The notes under the pieces were generated by a model that saw nothing but the letters and a program-made list of their open reading frames with translations, ran no database searches and was not told the origin of the DNA. Below are positions 7,658-15,295 of a stretch of DNA of 16,244 nucleotides, piece by piece; positions within the stretch are counted from its first letter, which is position 1; every line of letters starts with the position of its first letter. Source of the DNA: Pseudomonadota bacterium. GTDB taxonomy: Bacteria; Pseudomonadota; Gammaproteobacteria; Pseudomonadales; Halieaceae. Position numbers and translations under genes: made by a program. The stretch spans positions 1 to 16,244 of the forward strand of contig JAUVBI010000040.1 in assembly GCA_030591305.1 (NCBI GenBank). Direction: 5' to 3'.

Positions 7658-9127
7658 TCAGGAAGAACAGCTGATTTCCAGGCCTTTGCCCCAATCCGGC
7701 GCTGGCTTCGCATAGTCTTCCATGCCCGGATGCTCATCGAAGGGGTTCTGGACCAGCGCCAAGAGTTTATCGACCTCGGAGAAGTTGTTGTCTTTTACCG
7801 CAGCATCGATCGCCTGCTGCGCCAGGTAATTTCTCAGGATGTACTTAGGGTTGATGGCGTTCATAGTCTCGCGGCGCTGTTCGTCGGACTGGTCTTCTTT
7901 CAGCAGCCGCTGCCGATAAATACCGAACCAGCTATCGAAGGCATCGCGATCGACGAAATTATCTCGCAGCCGGGGGGCGGGCTCGTTCTTCTGGATGGTG
8001 GCCAGAGTGCGGAAGAAGGTGCTGTAGTCGCGGTGTTCGGCGGCGAGTAGGTGCAGAAGCTGTTGAACAAGGCCCTGGTCTTCATCCTTTTCTTTGGTCA
8101 GCCCGAGCTTTTGTCGCATCAGTGAGCTGTAGCTGTCGACCAGGGTGGGTCGGTACAACTCCAGTGCGGCTTCGACATTTTTTTCCGCTATCAGGCTGGT
8201 CAGGGCCTGGGCCAGGGCGTGGCAGTTCCACAGGCCTATGCTGGGTTGCTGGTCGAAGGCATAGCGCCCGCCGTGGTCGGAGTGGTTGCAGATCAGGCCC
8301 GGCTGGTAGTCATCCATAAAGGCGAAGGGGCCGAAGTCGAAGGTGTCGCCTACTATGGACATATTGTCGCTGTTGAGCACACCGTGGGCAAAGCCCTGGG
8401 CCTGCCAGCCGGCCACCAGTGTTGCGGTGCGCTGTACGACCTCGCGCAGCAACAATTCCACCTTGTTTTCTTCGCCTGCAAACTCTGGATAGTGCCGCCC
8501 AATCACGTAGTTGGCGAGCTCCTTAACCCGTTGTGGGCGGTCGCTGTAGTGAAACAGTTCGAAGGAGCCAAAGCGGACATGGCTGCGGGCCACCCGCAGT
8601 AAGGTGGCGCCGCGCTCCTCGGTTTCGCGGTATACGGGGGTGTCGCTGGTGATGACGCACAGGGCCCGGGTAGAGGGTATGCCCAGGCCGAATACGGCCT
8701 CGCTACCCAGGTATTCCCGGATGCTGGAACGCAAAACTGCCCGGCCATCACCCATGCGGGAATAGGGGGTTAGGCCGGCACCTTTCAGGTGCAGGTCCCA
8801 GTGCTCCCGGTCATTGTCGGTGAGTAATTCACCCAGCAATAGTCCCCGGCCATCACCCAATTGTGGGTTGTAGACGCCAAACTGGTGGCCCGAATAGGCC
8901 ATCGCCAGGGGCTGCGAGCCCGGCAGTAACAGCTTGCCTGAGAAGGCGTCCAGTAGCGGTGAGTTGTTGAAGCAGGTATCCGGCTGTAAACCCAGTAATT
9001 CAGCCAGGGTCTTATTGCCCGAAACCAACCTGGGGTTGTCCAGGGCCCGGGGTTGCACCTGCGTGTAAAAGTCACCATGCAGACGCTGGAAGCTGTTGTC
9101 AAAGCTAAGGCTTATGCCTGCTGTCAT
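7658..9127 (-). CDS. selO: Protein adenylyltransferase SelO (YdiU)
   Basis: A pseudokinase-fold enzyme that transfers AMP from ATP to Ser/Thr/Tyr hydroxyls of target proteins. In E. coli its targets link it to redox control. The 489-residue protein is colinear with E. coli YdiU. It shows YSGHQFGVYNPQLGDGRG at 78-95, HLKGAGLTPYSRMGDGRAVLRS at 113-134, and HGVLNSDNMS at 248-257 with the probable catalytic Asp254 and Asn255. Next come the metal-binding DFG (264-266) and MDDYQPGLICNHSDH. It ends in PDWGK-LEISCSS with the conserved C-terminal Cys487. Position 253 is Ser where E. coli has Thr. ATG 9127 has GGCGGA about 7 nt upstream. Only 14 nt separate it from the lytic transglycosylase gene, so it is probably the last gene of a proS operon. 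Confidence 0.96.
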   Translation of the reverse strand: MTAGISLSFDNSFQRLHGDFYTQVQPRALDNPRLVSGNKTLAELLGLQPDTCFNNSPLLDAFSGKLLLPGSQPLAMAYSGHQFGVYNPQLGDGRGLLLGELLTDNDREHWDLHLKGAGLTPYSRMGDGRAVLRSSIREYLGSEAVFGLGIPSTRALCVITSDTPVYRETEERGATLLRVARSHVRFGSFELFHYSDRPQRVKELANYVIGRHYPEFAGEENKVELLLREVVQRTATLVAGWQAQGFAHGVLNSDNMSIVGDTFDFGPFAFMDDYQPGLICNHSDHGGRYAFDQQPSIGLWNCHALAQALTSLIAEKNVEAALELYRPTLVDSYSSLMRQKLGLTKEKDEDQGLVQQLLHLLAAEHRDYSTFFRTLATIQKNEPAPRLRDNFVDRDAFDSWFGIYRQRLLKEDQSDEQRRETMNAINPKYILRNYLAQQAIDAAVKDNNFSEVDKLLALVQNPFDEHPGMEDYAKPAPDWGKGLEISCSS

Positions 9128-9141
9128 GTTGTTTCCGCCCG

Positions 9142-9771
9142 CTAAGAGGCCCAGTTCAATGGCCCGGTGCGCCAGTGATGTTGCCAGGCGCGGTAAACCT
9201 TGTCGCTGTATTTACGGCTGCCGATACTGCCATTATAGGCCGCCAGGGCGCGATGAAGGGCGTTGTCTTCCCGCTGCAGATAAAACTGCAGTATGCGGCA
9301 GCCATACTCCAGGTTTTGTTTAGTAGCGGTGAGGTTGTCTTCGGGTCGACCAATTTCGTTTTTCCAAAATGGCATCACTTGCATCATTCCCTGGGCGCCC
9401 GCAGAGGAGACAGCGAAGCGGTCAAAATGGCTCTCTACCTCTATGACGGCCAGCACCAGTTCCGGGGGAAGCCCGGCGCGCGCAGCGGCGTAGTGGATAT
9501 CCCGCAACAGGCTCAAGCGTTTTTCCGGGTCCTCAACGTAACGGCTCAGCCGGTTTGACATGTCCACCAGCCACACCTCGGCATCAAAGCGGTCCTCGAA
9601 ACTGTCTGCGCCGTTAATGGTTTGTTCGAGGAAGCTGCGCAGGGCCGCGAGTTCTGCCTGATCTTGCGGCTGTGCCCCTGCTGTGGCGGTCAGGGCTATG
9701 CTGATCAGTATAGCCTGTATAACCCTTCTGCCCGCATTGCGGAGCAGTGCTAGAGTGGCGAAACCTGTCAT
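9142..9771 (-). CDS. Exported lytic transglycosylase (SLT family)
   Basis: A peptidoglycan lytic transglycosylase that cleaves the MurNAc-GlcNAc bond, probably in the periplasm, where it helps wall turnover or assembly of envelope machines. From ATG 9771 it has 209 residues. The N-terminus is basic (RNAGRR), followed by a hydrophobic segment (VIQAILISIALTATAGA) that looks like a signal peptide. The SLT domain covers about 95-195: AVIEVESHFDRFAVSSAGAQGMMQVMPFW with catalytic Glu113, then NLEYGCRILQFYL, ALAAYNG at 175-181 and YSDKVYRAW. GGGAG 5 nt before ATG 9771 decides the start against an in-frame TTG at 9786. The gap to proS is 15 nt and to selO 14 nt. There is no LysM or other wall-binding domain. 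Confidence 0.92.
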   Translation of the reverse strand: MTGFATLALLRNAGRRVIQAILISIALTATAGAQPQDQAELAALRSFLEQTINGADSFEDRFDAEVWLVDMSNRLSRYVEDPEKRLSLLRDIHYAAARAGLPPELVLAVIEVESHFDRFAVSSAGAQGMMQVMPFWKNEIGRPEDNLTATKQNLEYGCRILQFYLQREDNALHRALAAYNGSIGSRKYSDKVYRAWQHHWRTGPLNWAS

Positions 9772-9786
9772 CGTATCTCCCGGCAA

Positions 9787-11505
9787 TTAACCCGCCAGCT
9801 TCGTCTGCATAAAGGCGACCACATCGGCGATGGGGATGAGTTGAAAGTCCTTGTCGTTGCGACCTTTGTATTCAATCTGACCATCGGCCAGGGCCCGTTC
9901 AGCGACGACCAGTCGGTGGGGTATGCCGATTAATTCCATGTCGGCAAACTTCACTCCTGGCCGCTCGTTGCGATCGTCCATCAGTACATCAAGCCCCGCC
10001 GCACGTAGCTGCGCGTACAACTCTTTGGTGCAGTCGGCCACGGCTTCAGACTTTTGCATGTTCAGGGGTACGATAGCGAGTTGGAAGGGTGCCATGTTTT
10101 CGGGCCATAGAATGCCCCGGTCATCGTAGTTTTGCTCAATGGCTGCCGCCACGATACGGCTGACACCAATGCCGTAACAGCCCATGGTCATGGTGATATT
10201 CTTGCCATTCTCGTTGAGGACTTTGGCCTGCATGGCCTCGCTGTATTTTGTGCCCAGCTGGAAGATATGTCCCACTTCTATACCGCGTTTGATTTGCAAT
10301 TGACCTTTGCCATCGGGGCTGGGGTCTCCCTCTACCACCTCGCGCAGGTCCTCTATGCGCTCCAGGGAGCAATCACGCTCCCAGTTAACCCCTTGCAGGT
10401 GGATGCCGTCGCGATTGGCTCCGCAGACAAAGTCGGCCAGATGTGCAGCGCTGTGATCGACTATTACAGGTATGCTCAGTCCGACGGGCCCCAGGGAGCC
10501 GAAGTTGGCCCCGCAGGCACTGCGCACGGCGGCTTCATCTGCCATTTCCAGAGGCGATGCAATTCCTGCGAGTTTTTCCACCTTGGTCTCATTCAGTTTG
10601 TGGTCGCCTCGTAGTACCAGAGCTACTACCGGTGCTTCATTCTCACTCTCCCCACGAACAAACAGTGTCTTGACCGCCAGTTCGGGTTTAATCGATAGAA
10701 ACTCAGCCAGTTGATCTATGGTCTTGATACCGGGTGTGGCGACCTCTTCCATGCTTGTGCCGGGCTGGGCGCGATCGCCTGCGGGGGCTATGGCGATGGC
10801 CAGTTCGACATTTGCGGCATAGTCGCTGCCGTCACTAAAGGCAATGTCGTCCTCCCCGGAGTCTGCCAACACATGAAATTCGTGAGAGGTATTGCCACCT
10901 ATGCTGCCGCTGTCGGCGATTACCGGACGGAATTTCAGGCCGAGACGGGTAAATATGTTGGTGTAGGCCCGATGCATGACGGCGTAGGTCTCATTCAGGC
11001 AGTCGTCATTGCTGTGAAAAGAATAGGCATCTTTCATCAGGAATTCACGTGAGCGCATAATGCCAAAACGTGGCCTGATTTCGTCCCTGACCTTGGTTTG
11101 TATCTGGTACAGGTTCAGAGGCAGCTGTTTGTAGCTTCGGATTTCGTTACGCACCAGGTCGGTCACCACTTCCTCATGGGTGGGCCCGAGGCAGAAGTCG
11201 CGGCCGTGGCGGTCTTTGATGCGCAACAGTTCGGCACCGTATTGTTCCCATCGCCCGGATTCCAGCCACAGCTCGGCCGGTTGAATAACGGGCATGCTGA
11301 TCTCCTGGGCGCCGGCACTGTCCATTTCGTCGCGAATAATATGCTCAACCTTTCTCAGTACGCGCAGCCCCAGGGGAAGCCAGGTATATAAGCCCGATGC
11401 GAGTTTGCGAATGAGGCCGGCGCGCAACATAAGCTGGTGACTGATAACGTCGGCGTCGGCGGGTGTCTCTTTTTGTGTGGCAATCAGAAAATTACTGGTT
11501 TGCAT
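9787..11505 (-). CDS. proS: Prolyl-tRNA synthetase, bacterial type with editing insertion
   Basis: A class II synthetase that charges tRNA-Pro in the cytosol. The 572-residue protein has the bacterial layout. The N-terminal catalytic part has [35 protein letters not shown]. The GPTHEEV loop lies at 107-113, motif 2 ([26 protein letters not shown]) at 139-164 and motif 3 (GCYGIGVSR) at 442-450. The C-terminal anticodon-binding domain occupies about 475-572. Between motifs 2 and 3 is a long insertion with the editing-domain features TLFVRGE and [15 protein letters not shown], which in E. coli hydrolyses Ala-tRNA-Pro. ATG 11505 matches the family start; GGA lies 8 nt upstream. Its leader holds a perfect stem-loop. 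It heads a tight cluster with a lytic transglycosylase and selO. Confidence 0.97.
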   Translation of the reverse strand: MQTSNFLIATQKETPADADVISHQLMLRAGLIRKLASGLYTWLPLGLRVLRKVEHIIRDEMDSAGAQEISMPVIQPAELWLESGRWEQYGAELLRIKDRHGRDFCLGPTHEEVVTDLVRNEIRSYKQLPLNLYQIQTKVRDEIRPRFGIMRSREFLMKDAYSFHSNDDCLNETYAVMHRAYTNIFTRLGLKFRPVIADSGSIGGNTSHEFHVLADSGEDDIAFSDGSDYAANVELAIAIAPAGDRAQPGTSMEEVATPGIKTIDQLAEFLSIKPELAVKTLFVRGESENEAPVVALVLRGDHKLNETKVEKLAGIASPLEMADEAAVRSACGANFGSLGPVGLSIPVIVDHSAAHLADFVCGANRDGIHLQGVNWERDCSLERIEDLREVVEGDPSPDGKGQLQIKRGIEVGHIFQLGTKYSEAMQAKVLNENGKNITMTMGCYGIGVSRIVAAAIEQNYDDRGILWPENMAPFQLAIVPLNMQKSEAVADCTKELYAQLRAAGLDVLMDDRNERPGVKFADMELIGIPHRLVVAERALADGQIEYKGRNDKDFQLIPIADVVAFMQTKLAG

Positions 11506-11554
11506 GAATCATTCCAGGTTGGATAATAGCAGGGCGCCTAGTTTACGTCCGAAC

Positions 11555-11570
11555 GCTGTATCGGTACAGC
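11555..11570. repeat. Perfect inverted repeat in the proS leader
   Basis: GCTGTA-TCGG-TACAGC forms a perfect 6-bp stem with a 4-nt loop, 50 nt before the proS start. It has no T-run on either side, so it is not an intrinsic terminator. It could be an operator or an RNA hairpin in the proS leader. It resembles a LexA box, but the half-sites are two bases too close. Confidence 0.5.
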
Positions 11571-11714
11571 ATTGAGGGCATTCTGTGGGATAATTTACGG
11601 CTTTTTTTCAATATTATGAACAGGTAGCTTGCCGTCTCGAAATGGCAAAAATTCGTTGAAAATGACAAATATACCTAAAAAACAGCCTTTTTTTCGCTGT
11701 AGGTCGAAAAACAC

Positions 11715-11743
11715 TTGTATTGTAGCGTTTCATGATTTATATA
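11715..11743 (+). promoter_or_regulatory. Probable sigma70 promoter of the HU-like gene
   Basis: TTGTAT (11715-11720) and TATATA (11738-11743) are 17 nt apart, with A/T tracts upstream at 11670-11710 that could act as an UP element. Transcription would begin near 11750, leaving a leader of about 100 nt before ATG 11850. Confidence 0.55.
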
Positions 11744-11849
11744 TTCTCTCGATGCTTGCGACGGCACTGTCTTTTGCGGTTTGGGGGGACGCTCGCAGTC
11801 CGGGTTGAAACTGTGGTTTTTAGTCAACATCAAAGAAGGTTATATAAAA

Positions 11850-12350
11850 ATGGCTACCAAAAAAGCAGCTAAAAAGAAGGCCCCAGCAAAAAAGAAAGTA
11901 GTGAAGAAGGCTCCCGCTAAAAAAGCTACCGTGAAAAAAGCGCCAGCTAAAAAAGTGGCAGCTAAAAAGACTGTAGCAAAGAAAAAGGCACCCGCTAAGA
12001 AGAAAGTAGCAGCGGCTCCTGCCAAAAAGGTAACTGCCCTGAAGGCGAAGCTCACCAAGAGTCAAATTTTGGCGAGTATCTCCGAGAGCACTGGCCTGAC
12101 CAAGAAGCAAGTGGCATCTGTCATGAGCGAGCTGGAAACTCTAATCGAGCGCAGCATCAAGAAACGCTCTATTGGCGAATTCACTGTTCCCGGTCTGATG
12201 AAGGTCACTACTGTGAAGAAGCCTGCTAAAAAAGCACGCAAGGGCATCAACCCTTTCACGGGTGAAGCAACTGTATTCAAGGCCAAGCCTGCCAGTATTG
12301 CTGTCAAGGTTCGTCCTTTGAAGAAGTTGAAGGAATTCGCCGCTAACTAG
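11850..12350 (+). CDS. HU-family DNA-binding protein with histone H1-like lysine-rich N-terminal tail
   Basis: A nucleoid protein of 166 residues in two parts. Residues 1-67 are almost entirely Lys, Ala, Pro and Val with no acidic residue (28 Lys in 67). They contain five copies of APAKK, three of them in strict 10-residue spacing. Residues 68-163 read as an HU/IHF domain: LTKSQILASISESTGLTKKQVASVMSELETLIERSI, GEFTVPGLMKVTTVKKPA, then the arm-like KGINPFTGEATVFKAKPAS and VRPLKKLKEF. The tail should bind DNA without sequence preference, as in H1, while the HU domain bends or wraps DNA. ATG 11850 starts the conserved MATKKAAKK; AAGG lies about 11 nt upstream. It has its own promoter and terminator, so it is probably a single-gene unit. 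Other names for such proteins are histone H1-like or AlgP-like; the HU domain argues against plain AlgP. Confidence 0.9.
   Translation: MATKKAAKKKAPAKKKVVKKAPAKKATVKKAPAKKVAAKKTVAKKKAPAKKKVAAAPAKKVTALKAKLTKSQILASISESTGLTKKQVASVMSELETLIERSIKKRSIGEFTVPGLMKVTTVKKPAKKARKGINPFTGEATVFKAKPASIAVKVRPLKKLKEFAAN
11880..12029 (+). repeat. Five APAKK peptide repeats in the HU tail
   Basis: APAKK occurs at residues 11-15, 21-25, 31-35, 47-51 and 56-60, mostly preceded by KK or K. The five copies use five different codon combinations (for example GCC CCA GCA, GCT CCC GCT and GCG CCA GCT for the APA part). The repeat is therefore conserved as protein, not as DNA. Confidence 0.85.
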
Positions 12351-12395
12351 GCGTCGCACTCGGTTAGTGTAGCGAAAGCTGGCACTATTCGGCCT

Positions 12396-12428
12396 CCCGC
12401 ACTGGATACTTTAGTGCGGGTGGTTTTT
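12396..12428 (+). terminator. Rho-independent terminator after the HU-like gene
   Basis: CCCGCACT (12396-12403) and AGTGCGGG (12413-12420) form a perfect 8-bp stem with a 9-nt loop, followed by TGGTTTTT. It lies 46 nt after the HU stop and upstream of the next promoter, separating the two transcription units. Confidence 0.85.
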
Positions 12429-12490
12429 GCCATCGGGTAATCAACTCGAGGTTGGGGTTTCTTGCCCCTGAATTTTTGTATTTCCCACGC

Positions 12491-12519
12491 TTGGCCTGAT
12501 TGCCCGCATAGGGTAAAAT
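12491..12519 (+). promoter_or_regulatory. Probable sigma70 promoter of the FmdB-aspS unit
   Basis: TTGGCC (12491-12496) and TAAAAT (12514-12519) are exactly 17 nt apart. Transcription would start near 12526, about 24 nt before the ATG at 12550. Its position after the HU terminator supports it. Confidence 0.6.
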
Positions 12520-12549
12520 CCGCGCCTTTAGTTTTTCTTCGAGTGTACT

Positions 12550-12849
12550 ATGCCAATTTATGAGTATCAGTGTCAGGACTGCGACCACTGTGTGGAGGTT
12601 TTACAGAAAATGTCCGACGCGCCCAAGGTGGATTGTCCGGCTTGTGGTAAGCCCTCGCTGAAGAAGAAAGTGTCAGCGGTGGCTTTTCGCCTGAAGGGCA
12701 GTGGCTGGTATGAGACCGACTTCAAGACCGGAGACAAGAAGAATCTGGCGGGGGACTCGCAGAGCAAGCCCTCCTCAACAGATAAGAAAGAGGCGCCAAA
12801 GAAAACCGAGAGTAAAAAAGCTGACAGTGTGAAGAGCAGTGCAGGCTGA
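12550..12849 (+). CDS. FmdB-type zinc-ribbon protein
   Basis: A 99-residue member of the FmdB/CxxC regulatory-protein family, small zinc-ribbon proteins often encoded just upstream of aspS in gammaproteobacteria; their role is not settled. The ribbon is at the N-terminus: MPIYEYQCQDC with Cys8 and Cys11, and CPACG with Cys29 and Cys32, the four expected zinc ligands. Cys14 is an extra cysteine. The motif FRLKGSGWYETDF at 46-58 is typical. The last third (about 60-99) is a charged, low-complexity Lys/Ser/Glu/Pro tail, probably disordered. ATG 12550 matches the family start, but the ribosome site is weak (GAG only). It lies 49 nt before aspS and probably shares its message. Confidence 0.9.
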   Translation: MPIYEYQCQDCDHCVEVLQKMSDAPKVDCPACGKPSLKKKVSAVAFRLKGSGWYETDFKTGDKKNLAGDSQSKPSSTDKKEAPKKTESKKADSVKSSAG

Positions 12850-12852
12850 GAC

Positions 12853-12866
12853 GCCCTGGACAGGGC
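12853..12866. repeat. Short inverted repeat between the FmdB gene and aspS
   Basis: GCCCTG-GA-CAGGGC is a perfect inverted repeat 3 nt after the FmdB stop. In RNA it would give a 5-bp stem with a 4-nt loop. There is no T-run, so termination is unlikely. It may mark a processing or attenuation hairpin, or be chance. Confidence 0.35.
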
Positions 12867-12898
12867 ATAACCTAACGAAATACAACGGAAATTAGACT

Positions 12899-14665
12899 AT
12901 GCGCAGTGATTATTGTGGCGCTCTGGGAACGAAAAATATTAATGAAACAGTCACGCTTTGCGGCTGGGTGGACAGGCGTCGGGATCACGGTGGCGTCATT
13001 TTTCTAGACCTTCGCGATCGCGAGGGCATTGTTCAGGTGGTGTTTGACCCGGATACGCAGGAGCACTTTGAGCGTGCCGACCGGGTGCGTAGTGAATATG
13101 TCCTACAGGTCACCGGCAGGGTGCGGGCCAGGGGTGAGGGGGCTGTCAATCCCACCATGGCAACGGGTGAAATCGAGGTTCTGGGTAAGACGCTGAAAAT
13201 ACTCAACAAAGCTGAGACGCCTCCCTTCCAGCTGGATGAGCATACGGCAGTGGGCGAAGATGTGCGCCTGCACTACCGTTATATGGATTTGCGCCGCCCG
13301 GAGATGCAGCAAAACCTGATTTTGCGCTCAAAAATCACCAATCAGGTGCGTAATTTCCTGGCTGATGAGGGCTTTCTGGATATTGAAACGCCCATACTTA
13401 CCCGCGCCACGCCCGAGGGCGCGCGGGACTACCTGGTGCCAAGCCGTACCCATCCCGGGCAGTTTTTTGCATTGCCGCAGTCACCCCAGTTGTTCAAGCA
13501 GCTGTTAATGGTGTCGGGCTTTGACCGCTACTACCAGATTGCCCGTTGCTTTCGCGATGAAGACCTGCGTGCCGACCGGCAGCCAGAATTTACCCAGATA
13601 GACATCGAAACTGCATTTCTCAACGAAGATGAGATCATGGCCATCACCGAGCGCATGATTCGGGGTGTGTTCAAAACGGTACTCGACGTTGAGTTACCCG
13701 TATTTCCCCACATGACCTATGCCGAAGCCATGGATCGCTACGGTTCAGATAAACCCGACCTGCGCATCGCCCTGGAGTTGGTCAGTGTGGATGACCTCAT
13801 GCAGCAAGTGGACTTTAAGGTTTTCCGCGGCCCGGCAGATGACGAGAACGGTCGGGTTGCCGCCCTGAAAGTACCCGGTGGTGCCAGTATCAGCCGCAAG
13901 GTTATAGACGGCTATACCAAGTATGTTTCTATATACGGTGCCAGGGGCCTGGCATGGGTCAAGGTCAACGACATCGATGCCGGTGTAGAGGGCCTGCAGT
14001 CGCCTATCCTGAAATTTATGCCCGATGACATTGTCGCCCAGTTAATGCAGCGGGTCGAAGCCGAAAATGGCGATATTATCTTCTTCGGCGCCGATACCGC
14101 CCATGTGGTAAATGAGGCGCTGGGTGCTCTGCGCGTCAAAGTGGCCCAGGACCAGGGTCTGGTAGCCGATGGTTGGGCGCCACTATGGGTTGTGGATTTC
14201 CCGATGTTTGAAGAGGACGGCAGTGGTGGTTGGACACCCTTACATCACCCTTTCACCGCCCCGGCCTGCAGTGCCGATGAACTGGCGGCAAACCCCGGAG
14301 CAGCGCTGTCACGGGCCTACGATATGGTTCTAAACGGCACTGAGTTGGGTGGTGGCAGCATTCGTATCCACGATGCACAAATGCAGAAAGCGGTATTTGG
14401 GCTGCTGGGTATTGGCGACGAGGAAGCCGAGGAGAAATTTGGCTTCCTGCTCAAAGCCCTGCAATACGGCGCACCGCCACACGGTGGCCTGGCCTTCGGC
14501 TTGGATCGTCTGGTTATGTTGGTTACAGGCGCAGCGTCCATACGCGATGTCATCGCCTTCCCGAAAACCCAGAGTGCCGCCTGCACCATGACCGATGCGC
14601 CGGGCGATGTAAGCTCTGCGCAATTGCGTGAGTTGAATATCCGTTTACGGCAAACCGCCGAATAA
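12899..14665 (+). CDS. aspS: Aspartyl-tRNA synthetase, probably non-discriminating
   Basis: A class IIb synthetase of 588 residues, the normal bacterial length. The N-terminal OB-fold anticodon domain covers about 1-105 ([26 protein letters not shown]). The catalytic core has motif 2, [21 protein letters not shown], at 217-237. The bacterial GAD insertion follows in the middle. Motif 3, [12 protein letters not shown], is at 530-541, close to the C-terminus. His30 in RRRDHGG and Gly81 in RGEGA match the residues seen in P. aeruginosa AspRS, where they are linked to acceptance of tRNA-Asn. E. coli has Leu and Lys there. This enzyme may therefore make Asp-tRNA-Asn for amidation by GatCAB. ATG 12899 fits the family start MRSDYCG; GGA lies about 11 nt upstream. 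No clear terminator follows, so readthrough to ruvC is possible. Confidence 0.97.
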   Translation: MRSDYCGALGTKNINETVTLCGWVDRRRDHGGVIFLDLRDREGIVQVVFDPDTQEHFERADRVRSEYVLQVTGRVRARGEGAVNPTMATGEIEVLGKTLKILNKAETPPFQLDEHTAVGEDVRLHYRYMDLRRPEMQQNLILRSKITNQVRNFLADEGFLDIETPILTRATPEGARDYLVPSRTHPGQFFALPQSPQLFKQLLMVSGFDRYYQIARCFRDEDLRADRQPEFTQIDIETAFLNEDEIMAITERMIRGVFKTVLDVELPVFPHMTYAEAMDRYGSDKPDLRIALELVSVDDLMQQVDFKVFRGPADDENGRVAALKVPGGASISRKVIDGYTKYVSIYGARGLAWVKVNDIDAGVEGLQSPILKFMPDDIVAQLMQRVEAENGDIIFFGADTAHVVNEALGALRVKVAQDQGLVADGWAPLWVVDFPMFEEDGSGGWTPLHHPFTAPACSADELAANPGAALSRAYDMVLNGTELGGGSIRIHDAQMQKAVFGLLGIGDEEAEEKFGFLLKALQYGAPPHGGLAFGLDRLVMLVTGAASIRDVIAFPKTQSAACTMTDAPGDVSSAQLRELNIRLRQTAE

Positions 14666-14715
14666 AAAACGGCCCGAATTAGGAGAAGATTAGCGGGACA
14701 CGCATCCTGACAATG

Positions 14716-14731
14716 CTGTATATTTATACAT
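14716..14731 (+). promoter_or_regulatory. Near-consensus LexA (SOS) box upstream of ruvC
   Basis: CTGTATATTTATACAT differs from the gammaproteobacterial LexA consensus CTGTATATATATACAG at two of 16 positions. The CTG half-site and the 10-nt spacing are kept; the second half-site is CAT instead of CAG. It lies 30 nt before ruvC and contains TATATT and TATACA, either of which could be a -10 element, so bound LexA would cover the promoter. SOS control of ruvAB is known in E. coli. Confidence 0.65.
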
Positions 14732-14761
14732 GAATTAGTACAGGCTGCCGACGGAAACTCA

Positions 14762-15280
14762 ATGTCACTTATTCTGGGAATAGATCCCGGTTCACGCAAA
14801 ACAGGCTTTGGCATCATTAACTATGTGGCTGGCCGTAGCGACTATGTAACCAGTGGCGTTATCCGTTTGCCTGCCGGTGAATTGCCCGAGCGTCTGAAAG
14901 TGATATACGACAGTGTAACCGAGCTGCTTGAACTACACTGCCCTCAGGAACTGGCTATCGAGCAGGTGTTTATGGCCAAAAATGCCAGTTCTGCACTCAA
15001 GCTGGGTCATGCCCGGGGTGCTGCAATTGTGGCCTGCGTGACCCGGGGCATGGTCGTGGCGGAGTATTCTGCCCGCCAGATCAAACAGTCTGTGGTGGGC
15101 ACAGGTGCCGCAGATAAAACACAGGTACAACATATGGTGAAGGCAATTCTCAAGCTGCCCGCCGAGCCCCAGGAAGATGCGGCGGACGCGCTTGCCGCCG
15201 CCCTGTGCCATGCACACACACAACAAAGTATGATTCGCCTGGTCGGCGCGAAGTCTGTTCGCCGCGGGCGGCTACGTTAA
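14762..15280 (+). CDS. ruvC: Holliday-junction endonuclease RuvC
   Basis: RuvC is the dimeric RNase H-fold nuclease that cuts Holliday junctions at the end of homologous recombination. The 172-residue protein has normal length. The four acidic active-site residues are present: Asp8 (LGIDPGSRKTGFG), Glu67 (LAIEQVF), Asp139 and Asp142 (QEDAADALAAALCH). The DNA-binding region VFMAKNASSALKLGHARGAAI at 69-89 is typical. The basic C-terminus RRGRLR is unremarkable. ATG 14762 starts MSLILGIDPG; GGA lies about 7 nt upstream. It heads ruvC-ruvA-ruvB with gaps of 15 and 21 nt. The gene yebC, usually found just before it, is not here. Confidence 0.97.
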   Translation: MSLILGIDPGSRKTGFGIINYVAGRSDYVTSGVIRLPAGELPERLKVIYDSVTELLELHCPQELAIEQVFMAKNASSALKLGHARGAAIVACVTRGMVVAEYSARQIKQSVVGTGAADKTQVQHMVKAILKLPAEPQEDAADALAAALCHAHTQQSMIRLVGAKSVRRGRLR

Positions 15281-15295
15281 TGGGGCCTAGTGGCA

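Larger units (their letters stand above)
11506..11849. other. Divergent AT-rich intergenic region between proS and the HU gene
   Basis: These 344 bases carry no gene I can support. Seen here are a perfect stem-loop at 11555-11570, a weak inverted repeat TTGCC/GGCAA at 11629-11648, another ACAGC/GCTGT at 11682-11700 around a T-tract, and the HU promoter at 11715-11743. For proS, TTCATA and TAAATT on the minus strand near 11615 and 11592, 17 nt apart, are a weak candidate promoter. About 100 nt of leader precede the HU start. An in-frame TTG at 11781 would extend HU by 23 residues but has no ribosome site or family similarity. Confidence 0.6.

Noticed and set aside
9772..9786. TTG 9786 as start of the lytic transglycosylase
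   Set aside because: It abuts the proS stop with no ribosome site of its own, while GGGAG lies 5 nt before ATG 9771.
11555..11570. Possible LexA box in the proS leader (CTGT...ACAG)
   Set aside because: The CTGT and ACAG half-sites are separated by 6 nt, while the gammaproteobacterial LexA site needs 8. The spacing excludes a standard SOS box.
11880..12029. DNA tandem repeat or CRISPR-like array in the HU gene
   Set aside because: The repeat is only at protein level with varied codons and spacing, inside a coding region; there are no spacers or palindromic units.
11820..12110. Minus-strand ORFs opposite the HU tail, rich in Phe and Leu and resembling membrane proteins
   Set aside because: Phe/Leu/Ser runs are what the reverse complement of Lys/Ala codons gives; there is no start context or homology.
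14649..14672. Terminator after aspS
   Set aside because: A short CGGC/GCCG stem overlaps the stop region and is followed by A residues, not T, on the plus strand.
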